DNA of 64,000 bases, from assembly GCF_900091595.1 (NCBI RefSeq), contig NZ_FMCW01000033.1:16622-80621 (forward strand), read 5' to 3'. Of the stretch, positions 31,971 to 41,936 are shown piece by piece (within the stretch, counting starts at the first letter, position 1; every line of letters begins with the position of its first letter). The notes beneath the pieces were generated by a model, which made no database searches, was not told the origin of the DNA, and saw only the letters and a program-made list of their open reading frames with translations. Both the position numbers and the translations under genes were made by a program. The stretch is from Micromonospora haikouensis (GTDB lineage Bacteria > Actinomycetota > Actinomycetes > Mycobacteriales > Micromonosporaceae).

Positions 31971-33785
31971 TCATGGGCGTTCGGTCGAGAGTTGGTGAGA
32001 TGCGGCGCTCTCGATCTTGCTGAGCAGGTCACGGAAGCGGGCCGCCCCGGCGGCCGGGGACGCCCAGCCGGAGGACATCTCCACCAACCGGGTCTCGGCT
32101 CGCTCCAACCAGGACAGGATGCGCTCGGACTCCTCGGCGGAGGCCCGGGGCACCGGGCCGGGGCCGGGCGGCACCGTCTCGGCGGTCGCCCGGATCAACT
32201 CGATCGTCGGTCGCGGGTGGACACCGGGCGGGGAGACCCCGGCCCCGGCCAGCCGGCCGTGCCGGACCAGGGCCAGCTCCCAGCCGCCCCGGGCGGCCGG
32301 CCGGGCGGCGGCCAGCTCGGCGATCCCGGCCAGCGCGGTCAACCGTTGCATCCGGACGGTGGCCCGCAGCACCGCCGCGAGCCGGGACCGCACCACCGCC
32401 GCCTCCTCGTACCGCTGGTCGGCCGCCAGCGCCCCGATGCGGGCCAGCAGCGCGTGCACCACGGACCCCGGGTCGGTGGCGGTGGCCGCGCGGAACGGGT
32501 CGACGGCGCGGGCCGCGTACTCCCCCGGGGTGATCCGGTGTTCGCAGGGCGCCGGGCAGCGACCCAGCTCGGCCAGCGCGCACGCCGGGGTGACCGTGCG
32601 CAGCGACAACCGGTGGGTGCACTGGCGCAGCGGGAGCGCGTCGTGGAAGCCGGCGGCGGCCAGCTCCGCCGCCCGTTGCGAGCCGAACGGGCCGAGGTAG
32701 GCCTCGTCGCCGGGGGCCAGCGACCGCACCACCGACAACCGGGGGTAGGGCCCGTCGGTGAGCTTGAGCCAGACCATCCGCTCGGGGAACTTGGACCGCC
32801 GGTTGTACGGCGGCGCGTGCGCGCCGATCAGCCGCAGCTCGCGCACCTCGGCCTCCAGCGAGTGGGCGCACTCGACCGCCTCCACCCGCTCGGCGGCGGC
32901 CAGCATCTCCGACATCCGGGCCCGCTTCTCGGCGGCCGTGAAGTAGCTGCGCACCCGGGTGGCGATGTCGCCGGAGGTGCCGACGTAGAGCGGCCGGTCG
33001 TCGGCGGCCCGGAAGATGTAGACCCCCGGCACCTTCGGCAGCCCGTCGGCGAGGTGGCGCTTGCGCCGCTGCGTCGGGGTGACCGCCCGGGCGAACTCGA
33101 TCGCCTCCCCGACGGTGTCGACCCGGTGCCCGCCGAGGCGCGCGATGAGGCCGTGCAGCACGTCGACGGTGGCCTTTGCGTCGTCGAGCGCCCGGTGGGT
33201 GGGCCGGGTGGCCGTGCGGAAGTAGGCCGACAGGGTGCCCAGCTTGCGGTTGGGCACCTCGTCGCGGCTGAGCACCCGCCGGGCCAGCGCCGCCGTGTCC
33301 AGCACCCGGGGGTTGGGCCAGCGGTAGCCGTGCCGGGCGCAGGCGGCCTTGAGGAAACCGACGTCGTACGGTGCGTTGTGCGCGACCAGCACCGCGTCGG
33401 CGACGAACTCCAGGAAGCTCGGCAGCACCTGCTCGATCGGCGGCGCGGGAATCAGCATGGCCTGGGTGATGCCGGTCAGCACGGTGATGAACGGGGGGAT
33501 CGGCACGCCCGGGTTGACCAGCGTGGCCAGCACGCCCAGCTCCTCGCCGCCGCGCACCTTCACCGCGCCGATCTCGGTGATGCCGCCGCCGTCCGGCGCG
33601 CCGCCCGTGGTCTCCAGGTCGACCACCACGAACGTCGTCGCGTACAGCGGCAGCGCCGGATCCACGGCGCCGCCCGCCGCCTGGCCCAGCCCGGCGAGCG
33701 CCTGCTGGACGTATTCCGCTCCGCCCACCCCGGGCACGGTAGACCCCGGGTCCGACACTCGCGCAACAACAGCCCCACGGGTCAC
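31971..33785 (-). CDS. DEDDh exonuclease / UvrC-like GIY-YIG hybrid (Rv2191-like)
   Basis: This 604-aa protein joins a DnaQ-type 3'-5' exonuclease and a UvrC-like endonuclease. Residues about 45-210 carry Exo I (VVDLETTG), Exo II (AHNAPYDVGFL) and Exo III (THRALDDAKA). From about 245, GVYIFRAADDRPLYVGTSGDIATRVRSYF is a GIY-YIG motif, and later SLEAEVRELRLIGAHAPPYNRR and a Cys-rich CTHRLSLRTVTPACALAELGRCPAPCEH resemble UvrC and Cho. M. tuberculosis Rv2191 has the same architecture and lies near trpD. A role in DNA repair is inferred. The start at GTG 33785 is uncertain; a downstream GTG would remove only a few residues. Confidence 0.85.
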   Translation of the reverse strand: MTRGAVVARVSDPGSTVPGVGGAEYVQQALAGLGQAAGGAVDPALPLYATTFVVVDLETTGGAPDGGGITEIGAVKVRGGEELGVLATLVNPGVPIPPFITVLTGITQAMLIPAPPIEQVLPSFLEFVADAVLVAHNAPYDVGFLKAACARHGYRWPNPRVLDTAALARRVLSRDEVPNRKLGTLSAYFRTATRPTHRALDDAKATVDVLHGLIARLGGHRVDTVGEAIEFARAVTPTQRRKRHLADGLPKVPGVYIFRAADDRPLYVGTSGDIATRVRSYFTAAEKRARMSEMLAAAERVEAVECAHSLEAEVRELRLIGAHAPPYNRRSKFPERMVWLKLTDGPYPRLSVVRSLAPGDEAYLGPFGSQRAAELAAAGFHDALPLRQCTHRLSLRTVTPACALAELGRCPAPCEHRITPGEYAARAVDPFRAATATDPGSVVHALLARIGALAADQRYEEAAVVRSRLAAVLRATVRMQRLTALAGIAELAAARPAARGGWELALVRHGRLAGAGVSPPGVHPRPTIELIRATAETVPPGPGPVPRASAEESERILSWLERAETRLVEMSSGWASPAAGAARFRDLLSKIESAASHQLSTERP

Positions 33786-33794
33786 CCCTGGGGC

Positions 33795-33800
33795 TAGGAT
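33795..33800 (+). promoter_or_regulatory. Possible -10 element of the NYN-domain gene
   Basis: TAGGAT lies 57 bases before the ATG in the 71-bp spacer between divergent genes. Confidence 0.3.
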
Positions 33801-33856
33801 GAGAGATCAGCTCACTCACCGGGCGGTGGGCCCGGTCGCGGTGGGAGACTTGCCAC

Positions 33857-35407
<1,551 letters not shown>

Positions 35408-35446
35408 CCGGCCACGCCGCCCCGTTCCCGGCTCGTCGCGGCCCGG

Positions 35447-35464
35447 CGGCCGTGCGCACGGCCG
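35447..35464 (+). terminator. Weak hairpin downstream of the NYN gene
   Basis: CGGCCGTGCGCACGGCCG is a perfect 18-base palindrome 40 bases after the stop. Confidence 0.4.
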
Positions 35465-35609
35465 GACTCCTTGCGCGGTTCTGGGGCGGAAGCTGGCCGG
35501 TTGTCCGAATCTGTCGTACCCCGGCCGTAGTGTCGGCGTGACCGACGGTGGTCGGGCGGTGGCGACGCCGCCCCGGCCCGTCCACCGACGCATCGCTTCA
35601 GGAGGAACG

Positions 35610-35861
35610 ATGCTGATCGACTGCGACAGGTGCCGGGTCCGGGGCGCGGGCTGCGGCGGCTGCCTGGTGACCGCCCTGTTCGACGACGAGGCCCCCGGGG
35701 TGGATCTCGGCCTCGGCGAGCTGCGGGCCATCGAGGTGTTCGCCCGCGCCGGCTTCGACGTCGAGGTGCTGCCCGCCGCCAGCGCGTCGCCCGCCGCCGA
35801 CGCGGCCACGCCCCCGCCCCGGGTGCCCCGTCCCAGCCGGACCCGCCGCCGCGCCGCGTAG
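35610..35861 (+). CDS. Conserved Cys-rich small protein
   Basis: This 83-aa protein starts MLIDCDRCRVRGAGCGGCLV, with CxxC and CxxC pairs that suggest a metal site. A conserved middle (LGLGELRAIEVFARAGFDVEVL) and a Pro/Arg tail follow. The ATG at 35610 has GGAGGAAC right upstream. Similar short proteins occur in this place in many actinobacteria, beside NlpC/P60 or pimB genes. The function is not known. Confidence 0.8.
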   Translation: MLIDCDRCRVRGAGCGGCLVTALFDDEAPGVDLGLGELRAIEVFARAGFDVEVLPAASASPAADAATPPPRVPRPSRTRRRAA

Positions 35862-35894
35862 CGCCCGCCCACCCGCCCGCCGGGTCGGGCTGGC

Positions 35895-35951
35895 CATGTC
35901 GGGGACATGGCGGGGTCGGGGGCATGCCGATACCGCCATGTCCCCGACATG
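35895..35951. repeat. Palindromic repeat, CATGTCGGGGACATGG family (copy 2)
   Basis: Perfect 19-bp arms (35895-35913 and 35933-35951) enclose 19 bases. The arm shares CATGTCGG-GACATGGCGG with the copy at 19173-19229, and both contain GATACCG just inside the right arm. It lies between the Cys-rich gene and the protease. Confidence 0.8.
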
Positions 35952-36059
35952 ACGACGTGACCACCCCGGTCGGCCCTGCCGCCGTCGGCAATAGGATGAG
36001 CGCTCACGGCGGGAGGAGCGACGGATGGGGCGCGTACGAGGCGAGCGCGGGGTGGCCCG

Positions 36060-37319
36060 GTGACGCCGCGCGGCTGGGCGGTGCTCACCCTCGCCGGGCT
36101 CACCGTCGCGCTGCTCGTCGCCGTCGCCCTGCTCGTGCCCTGGCACCGGCCGCCCGCCCCGCGCGCCGACCAGCTCGCCGCCCTGCGGGACCTCCCCGCC
36201 GAGCAGGTCGCCCGGGCCCGCGCCTTCCGTGGCGCGCTGCGCCCCGGCGGCTGGGCCGCCCTCGCCGTGGGCCTGCTGGTGGCCCTGGCCGTCGGCCTGA
36301 CCCCGCTGGGCGGTCGCCTGGTGGAGCTGGTGGCCCGCCCGTTCGGCGGCCACTGGATCGCCCAGGCGGTGCTCGGCGGGCTCGCCGTGCTGCTCGTCGC
36401 CGACCTGCTCACCCTGCCGTTCGCCGCCTGGCGGCAGACGATCCTCACCCGCTACGGGCTGAGCACCCAGGGCTGGGCCGGCTGGACGACCGACCTGCTC
36501 AAGTCGTACGCCGTCAGCGCCGTGATCGGCGCGCTCGCCCTGCTCGGCTTCTACACCGTCGTCCGGCTCGCCCCGCGCTGGTGGTGGGCCCTCGGCGCGG
36601 CCGGCGCGGCCGGGCTGGTGGTGCTGCTGTCGTTCGTGCTGCCGGTGCTGGTGGAGCCGGTGTTCAACCGGTTCACCCCGATGGAGCAGGGCCCGCTGCG
36701 CACCGAGCTGACGGCCCTGGCGGCCCGCGACGGGGTGCCGGTGCGCGACGTGCTGGTCGCCGACGCGTCCCGGCGCACCCGCGCGGTCAACGCGTACGTC
36801 TCCGGGCTCGGGCCGACCCGCCGGGTCGTCGTCTACGACACGCTGCTGCGCGAGGCGACCCCGGCCGAGGTGACCAGCGTCGTCGCGCACGAGCTGGGGC
36901 ACGCCAAGGACCGCGACGTCTGGACGGGCACCCTCACCGGGGCGCTGGGCGCCGCGCTGGGCGTGGTCGTGCTCTACCTGCTCGGCTCCGCCGGCCCGCT
37001 GCTGCGCCTGGCCGGCGTCGACTCGATCGTCGAGCCGCGCGCGTTCCCGCTGCTGCTCGCGCTGGTCACGGTGGCCGGCCTGGCGACCGCGCCGGCCCAG
37101 GCGCTGGTGTCCCGCCGGGTCGAGGCGCGGGCCGACGCGCACGCCCTCGCCCTCACCGGCGACCCGGCCACCTTCGAGGCGATGCAGCGCCGCCTGGCCG
37201 GGGTGAACCTGGCCGACCCCGACCCGCCCCGCTGGGAATACCTCTACTCGGCGTCGCACCCGTCCACGGTCGAGCGGATGGCCGCCGCCCGCGCCTACGC
37301 CAGGGAGACCGGCCGATGA
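36060..37319 (+). CDS. M48-family membrane metalloprotease (Ste24/HtpX-like)
   Basis: This 419-aa integral membrane protease has several N-terminal helices, a zinc-binding HELGHAKDRD motif at about residue 278, and a third-ligand region EARADAHAL. Motifs such as NRFTPMEQGPLR and YSASHPSTVERM resemble CAAX prenyl protease and M48 relatives. GTG at 36060 is used. Its stop overlaps the pimB start (ATGA), so both are expressed together. Its substrate is unknown; a link with the envelope glycolipid enzyme downstream is only contextual. Confidence 0.9.
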   Translation: MTPRGWAVLTLAGLTVALLVAVALLVPWHRPPAPRADQLAALRDLPAEQVARARAFRGALRPGGWAALAVGLLVALAVGLTPLGGRLVELVARPFGGHWIAQAVLGGLAVLLVADLLTLPFAAWRQTILTRYGLSTQGWAGWTTDLLKSYAVSAVIGALALLGFYTVVRLAPRWWWALGAAGAAGLVVLLSFVLPVLVEPVFNRFTPMEQGPLRTELTALAARDGVPVRDVLVADASRRTRAVNAYVSGLGPTRRVVVYDTLLREATPAEVTSVVAHELGHAKDRDVWTGTLTGALGAALGVVVLYLLGSAGPLLRLAGVDSIVEPRAFPLLLALVTVAGLATAPAQALVSRRVEARADAHALALTGDPATFEAMQRRLAGVNLADPDPPRWEYLYSASHPSTVERMAAARAYARETGR

Positions 37320-38440
37320 GCCGCACGCTGCTGATCACCAACGACTTCCCGCCCCGCCAGGGCGGTATCCAGTCCTTCGTGCACAACCTCGCCGTGCGCC
37401 AACCCACCGGCTCCGTGGTGGTCTACGCCTCCAGTTGGCGGGGGGCGGAGAAGTTCGACGCCGACCAGCCGTTCGAGGTGGTGCGGGAGCGCACCAAGGT
37501 GCTGCTGCCCACCCCGCTGATCGCCCGCCGGGCCGCCCGGCTGGCCCGCCGGCACGACTGCGACACCGTCTGGTTCGGGGCGGCGGCCCCGCTCGGGCTG
37601 CTCGCCGCCGGGCTGCGCCGCCGCGCCGGGGTCCGCCGGGTGGTCGCCCTGACCCACGGGCACGAGGTGGGGTGGGCCGCGCTGCCCGGTGCCCGCACGG
37701 CGTTGCGCCGGATCGGCCGCGGCGCGGACGTGATCACCTACCTGGGCGAGTACACCCGGGTCCGGCTGGAGCGGGCGCTGCACGGCCTGACGGAGCTGCA
37801 CCGGCTGGCCCCCGGGGTCGACGTCGACACGTATCATCCGTCGGTCGACGGCGAGCCGGTGCGGGCCCGGCTCGGCCTCGCGGACCGGCCGGTGGTGGTC
37901 TGCGTCTCCCGCCTGGTGCCGCGCAAGGGCCAGGACATGCTGATCCGGGCCCTGCCGGAGATCCGCCGCCGGGTGCCCGACGCGGCACTGCTGGTCGTCG
38001 GCGGCGGGCCCTACCGGGGCGACCTGGAGAAGCTGGCCCGGCAGACCGGCGTCGAGCGGGACGTCGTCTTCACCGGCTCGGTGCCCGCGGCGGAGCTGCC
38101 GGCCCACTACGCGGCCGGCGACGTCTACGCGATGCCCTGCCGCACCCGCAACCGGGGCCTGGACGTCGAGGGGCTCGGCATCGTCTATCTGGAGGCGTCG
38201 GCCACGGGCCTGCCGGTGGTGGCCGGCGACTCCGGCGGCGCGCCGGACGCCGTCCGCGAGGGCGAGACGGGGTACGTGGTCCCCGGCCGCGACGTCGCCC
38301 AGCTCGCCGACCGGGTGGCCACCCTGCTCGCCGACCGGGACCTGGCCCGGCAGCTCGGCGCGGCCGGCCGGGCGTGGGTGGAGCGGGAATGGCGCTGGGA
38401 GACCCAGGCCGCCCGGCTGGCCGCCCTCCTCGCCGGCTGA
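37316..38440 (+). CDS. pimB: GDP-mannose-dependent phosphatidylinositol monomannoside mannosyltransferase-like (GT4)
   Basis: This 374-aa glycosyltransferase resembles PimB' (Rv2188c), which adds the second mannose to phosphatidylinositol mannoside. Shared motifs are TNDFPPRQGGIQSFV at the N-terminus (GT-B fold), VWFGAAAPLGLLA, THGHEVGW, VCVSRLVPRKGQDML, YAMPCRTRNRGLDVEGLGIVYLEA and SGGAPDAV. The conserved E-x7-E region is in EGLGIVYLE. Membrane-associated, cytoplasmic side. ATG overlaps the upstream protease stop. Assignment as PimB' rather than another PimA-like enzyme rests on similarity and synteny with fadD15 next in line. Confidence 0.88.
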   Translation: MSRTLLITNDFPPRQGGIQSFVHNLAVRQPTGSVVVYASSWRGAEKFDADQPFEVVRERTKVLLPTPLIARRAARLARRHDCDTVWFGAAAPLGLLAAGLRRRAGVRRVVALTHGHEVGWAALPGARTALRRIGRGADVITYLGEYTRVRLERALHGLTELHRLAPGVDVDTYHPSVDGEPVRARLGLADRPVVVCVSRLVPRKGQDMLIRALPEIRRRVPDAALLVVGGGPYRGDLEKLARQTGVERDVVFTGSVPAAELPAHYAAGDVYAMPCRTRNRGLDVEGLGIVYLEASATGLPVVAGDSGGAPDAVREGETGYVVPGRDVAQLADRVATLLADRDLARQLGAAGRAWVEREWRWETQAARLAALLAG

Positions 38441-38450
38441 CCCCGCCGCC

Positions 38451-40274
38451 TCACCCGGCGGACAGGCGCTCCAGCAGGCGCGCGGCGGGCGCCGGCTTGC
38501 CGAAGTGCCAGCCCTGGGCGGCGTCGCAGCCGATGGCCCGCAGCCGGTCGGCCTGCCCCTCGGTCTCGACCCCCTCGGCCGTCACGGTCAGGTCCAGCGC
38601 GTGCGCCAGCGAGACCAGGGAGGCGAGGATCCGCTCGTCGGTGCGGCTCGCCGGGTCGTCCGCCGGGGCGCGCAGCCCCGCCACGAACTCCCCGGCCACC
38701 TTCAGCTCGGTCACCGGCAGGTCCCGCAGGTACGCCAGGTTGCAGTAACCGGTGCCGAAGTCGTCGATGGCGATCCGCACGCCCATGTCGGCCAGCACCC
38801 GCAGGGCGCGCACCGGTTCCTCCACCGCGCTCATCATGGTGCTCTCGGTGACCTCCAGCTGGAGCCGTTCGGGCGGCAGGCCGGTGCGTTCGAGGACGTC
38901 GCGCACCTCCCGCACCAGGCCGGGGCGGTGCACCTGGCGGACCGCCAGGTTGACGCTGACGAACGGCGCGGCGGCGCCGAACGACGACCAGGACGCCGCC
39001 TCCCGGCACGCCTCGGCGAGCACCCAGCTGCCCAGCGGCACGATCAGCCCGGTCTCCTCGGCCAGCTCGATGAAGCTGCCCGGGTAGAGCTTGCCCAGCT
39101 CCGGGTGCCGCCAGCGGACCAGCGCCTCGACGCCGAGCACCCGGCCGTCGCGCAGGGACGTCAGCGGCTGGTAGTCGAGGTGGAACTCGCCCCGGTCGAG
39201 GGCCGCCGGTATCGCCGCGGACAGGGCGTACCGGGCCAGCTCGCGGCGGCTGCGCTCGACGTCGAACAGCGACCAGCGCGCGCCGCCGTCCGCCTTGGCC
39301 CAGTGCAGCGTGGCGTCGGCGGCCCGCATCAGGTCGACCGGGGTGGTGCCGGCCACGGGCCGCTCGACGATGCCGATGCTCGCCGACACGGTCAGCTCGT
39401 GCCCGTCGACCAGGGCCGGTTCGCTGACCGCCGCGAGCGCCGTCTCGGCCACCTTCACCACGTCGTCGGTGCCCGCCGTGCGTTCGACCAGGATGACGAA
39501 CTCGTCGCCGCCGAGGCGGGCGACCAGGTGCTCGCCGAGCGCGCGGCGCAGCCGGTCGGCCACCGACACCAGCAGCATGTCGCCGACCTGGTGGCCGAGG
39601 GAGTCGTTGACCACCTTGAAGCGGTCCAGGTCGAGGAAGCACACCCCGACCCGGTCCGCGCCCCGGCCGGGGGAGTCGATCGCGGCGGCCAGCCGCTCGG
39701 TGAACAGCGTGCGGTTGGGCAGGTCGGTCAGCGGGTCGTGGGTGGCCTGGTGGCGGAACCGGGCCTCGCTGTCCCGCAGGGCCCGCTCGGCCTCCGCGCG
39801 GGCCACCATCGCGGCCCGGCGGATCGACTCCTGCTCGTCGAGCGTCCGGTCCCGCAGCGCCCGGGCGTAGCCCGTCGCCACGGTGGCCAGCAGCCGGGCC
39901 ATCCGGTCCTCGACGTCCTCGGTGACCAGCCCCAGGTCGCGCAGCAGCCGGAGCTGGATGACCTCGATGGTCCGGCCCAGGCCCTCGGCGGAGGCGATGT
40001 GCGCCGCCACCAGCTCGGCGCCGACCTGGTGGCCGACCCGCACGTCGAACGGCTCGGACACCAGCGCTGCGGCCAGCCGCCCGGTGAGCCGGTGCAGCAA
40101 CGCCTCCAGCTGGGCCTGCGTCATCGGCAGGTAGCTGGTGCCGGAGACCGCCTTCGCCCAGGCCCGGGCGAACACGCTCGGGCAGCAGGCGGGCGCCCCC
40201 GGGCAGGGCCCGCCGGGGGCTGACGGGCCTGACGGGTCGTCCGGATGCTCACCCACCGAGCCGCCCGACGCCAC
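38451..40274 (-). CDS. Bifunctional GGDEF-EAL diguanylate cyclase/phosphodiesterase
   Basis: This 607-aa protein should make and break cyclic di-GMP. The N-terminal about 170 residues are helical (a sensory or linker region ending in a coiled coil EAERALRDSEARF). The GGDEF domain (about 175-340) has an intact GGDEF and no RxxD inhibitory site before it. The EAL domain (about 350-600) has EALVRW, NLAVRQ, EVTES, IDDFGTGY, ELKV and AEGVE, though KID is replaced by KVA. No membrane helix is obvious. The GTG at 40274 overlaps the upstream methyltransferase by 26 bases; GTG at 40256 is an alternative. Confidence 0.9.
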   Translation of the reverse strand: MASGGSVGEHPDDPSGPSAPGGPCPGAPACCPSVFARAWAKAVSGTSYLPMTQAQLEALLHRLTGRLAAALVSEPFDVRVGHQVGAELVAAHIASAEGLGRTIEVIQLRLLRDLGLVTEDVEDRMARLLATVATGYARALRDRTLDEQESIRRAAMVARAEAERALRDSEARFRHQATHDPLTDLPNRTLFTERLAAAIDSPGRGADRVGVCFLDLDRFKVVNDSLGHQVGDMLLVSVADRLRRALGEHLVARLGGDEFVILVERTAGTDDVVKVAETALAAVSEPALVDGHELTVSASIGIVERPVAGTTPVDLMRAADATLHWAKADGGARWSLFDVERSRRELARYALSAAIPAALDRGEFHLDYQPLTSLRDGRVLGVEALVRWRHPELGKLYPGSFIELAEETGLIVPLGSWVLAEACREAASWSSFGAAAPFVSVNLAVRQVHRPGLVREVRDVLERTGLPPERLQLEVTESTMMSAVEEPVRALRVLADMGVRIAIDDFGTGYCNLAYLRDLPVTELKVAGEFVAGLRAPADDPASRTDERILASLVSLAHALDLTVTAEGVETEGQADRLRAIGCDAAQGWHFGKPAPAARLLERLSAG

Positions 40275-41061
40275 CCATGAAGACCGCCTTCTCGGCGTCC
40301 TCGGCGCTCTCCGGGGTCTCGGGCCGCCACTGCGGCACCCAGACCACCCCCGGGTCGACCAGCCCGAAGCCGTCGAAGAGGGCGGTCAGCTGCCGCCGGC
40401 TGCGGATGACCAGCGGGTTGTCGGTGCGCTGGTAGACCGCCTCGGCCTCCTCGCGTTCCCCGGTGTCGTGCCGGTCGTCGTCGCTGGCCTGCGACAGCAC
40501 CAGGTAGCTGCCCGGGGCGAGCGCCGCGCGCAGGGTCCGCAGGATCTCGTCGGGCCGGTCCTCGTCGGGCACGAAGTGCAGCACCGCCACGATCATCACC
40601 GCGACCGGCTGGGAGAAGTCGAGCATCCGGTTGACCTCGGGGTGGGCCAGGATCCGCTCCGGGTGGCGCAGGTCCTCCTGCAGGACGACCGCCCGGTCGT
40701 TGCCGCTGAGGATCTCCCGGCTGTGCGCCACGGCCACCGGGTCGACGTCGACGTAGACCACCCGGGACTCCGGGGCGATCCGCTGGGCGATCTCGTGCAC
40801 GTTGCCGACGGTCGGGATGCCGGAGCCGATGTCGAGGAACTGGCGGATGCCCTGCTCGGCGAGGAACTGCACCGCCCGGCGCAGGAACGCCCGGTTGGCC
40901 TGGGCCATCAACGGGGCGTCGGGCACCGCGGCCACCATCGCCCGCGCGGCGGCCCGGTCGGCGGCGAAGTTGTGCGAGCCGCCGAGATAGTAGTCGTACA
41001 TGCGGGCCACGCTGGGGCGCTCGATGTCGATCGTGTCGGGTGCCCAGTCCGGCCGCTGCAT
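40249..41061 (-). CDS. PF04672-type SAM-dependent methyltransferase
   Basis: This 270-aa protein matches the actinomycete SAM methyltransferase family once called DUF574. It starts DIERPSVARMYDYYLGGSHNF, then DIGSGIPTVGN forms the SAM-binding loop, VVYVDVDPVAVAH the acidic ribose site, and FSQPVAVMIVAVLHFV the post-core strand. Members are numerous in actinomycetes and mostly of unknown substrate. ATG at 41061. It overlaps the GGDEF-EAL gene downstream, so both are co-transcribed, which is unusual. Confidence 0.9.
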   Translation of the reverse strand: MQRPDWAPDTIDIERPSVARMYDYYLGGSHNFAADRAAARAMVAAVPDAPLMAQANRAFLRRAVQFLAEQGIRQFLDIGSGIPTVGNVHEIAQRIAPESRVVYVDVDPVAVAHSREILSGNDRAVVLQEDLRHPERILAHPEVNRMLDFSQPVAVMIVAVLHFVPDEDRPDEILRTLRAALAPGSYLVLSQASDDDRHDTGEREEAEAVYQRTDNPLVIRSRRQLTALFDGFGLVDPGVVWVPQWRPETPESAEDAEKAVFMGGVGRLGG

Positions 41062-41226
41062 GCCCTACCCCTTTTGTCAACGACGCGGGCCACGCCGCCC
41101 GCGCGGGTCACCCGGGTATTCTGCCCCGCCCGCCGGGCGGGTGACCAGAGAGGGCCGCCGTCGTCGCGCCCGGCCGGCCGGCCGGAGGGTCCCGTTGACC
41201 GGACCCGCCGGCCGTCGCGCAAGCCC

Positions 41227-41250
41227 CCCGGCCGGTGACTGCCGGCCGGG
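41227..41250 (-). terminator. Hairpin after the two-component regulator gene
   Basis: CCCGGCCGG and CCGGCCGGG arms with a 6-base loop lie just past the regulator stop. A second GGTCACCCG/CGGGTGACC inverted repeat lies at 41106-41146. Confidence 0.55.
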
Positions 41251-41260
41251 CGGGACGGCG

Positions 41261-41929
41261 TCAGAACTTCGGGGCGTCGGGCGCTTCGAGCAGGCCGAGC
41301 CGCAGCGCCGTCATCAGCGCCTGCGCCCGGTTGGCCGCGCCCAGCTTCTCGTAGAGCTTCGAGATGTGGGTCTTGGCCGTCGACTCGCTGACGAAGAGCT
41401 GCTTGGCGATGCCGGCCACGCTCATCCCGTCGGCGAGCAGCCGCAGCACCTGACCCTCGCGGGGGGAGAGCTGCGGGCCGGACGGCGCGAGCCGCCGCTT
41501 CATCGCCTCGGCCAGGTCGGCCGCCGTGAACGCGCTCGGCGAGGAGGCGGCGTGCCGGGCGGCGGCCACGACCTCGTCGGCCGGGGCCGTCTTCGGCACG
41601 AACGCGCTCGCGCCGGCCTCCAGCGCGCCGAAGAGCTGGTCGTCGCCCGCGTACATGGTGAGCACGACGATGCCCATCGACGCGCTGGACTTGCGGAGCG
41701 CGCGGGTGGCCTCCAGGCCGCTGCCGTCGGGCAGCCGCAGGTCCATGATCACCACGTCGGGCTGGAGGGCGCCGGCCTGCCGGACCCCCTCCGCCGCCGT
41801 GGCGGCCTCACCGACGACCTCGAACTGCCGGTCACGCTCGAAGGCGTGCCGCAGCCCCTTGCGGATCAGATCGTGATCGTCGACAAGGAGGACCTTGGTG
41901 CGGGTCGCCGGTGTCGGGCTTGTGGTCAT
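41261..41929 (-). CDS. NarL/LuxR-family response regulator
   Basis: This 222-aa regulator has a receiver domain with acidic pair VDDHD, phospho-acceptor Asp in VVIMDLRLPDG, Thr in VVLTMY and Lys in VPKTAPADE. The C-terminal LuxR-type HTH is LSPREGQVLRLLADGMSVAGIAKQLFVSESTAKTHISKLYEKLG. The ATG at 41929 (MTTSPT) is used rather than the longer reading, since upstream is the kinase gene's end. It lies 7 bases downstream of the sensor kinase and is the cognate partner. The signal and targets are unknown. Confidence 0.94.
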   Translation of the reverse strand: MTTSPTPATRTKVLLVDDHDLIRKGLRHAFERDRQFEVVGEAATAAEGVRQAGALQPDVVIMDLRLPDGSGLEATRALRKSSASMGIVVLTMYAGDDQLFGALEAGASAFVPKTAPADEVVAAARHAASSPSAFTAADLAEAMKRRLAPSGPQLSPREGQVLRLLADGMSVAGIAKQLFVSESTAKTHISKLYEKLGAANRAQALMTALRLGLLEAPDAPKF

Positions 41930-41936
41930 CCTCGGG

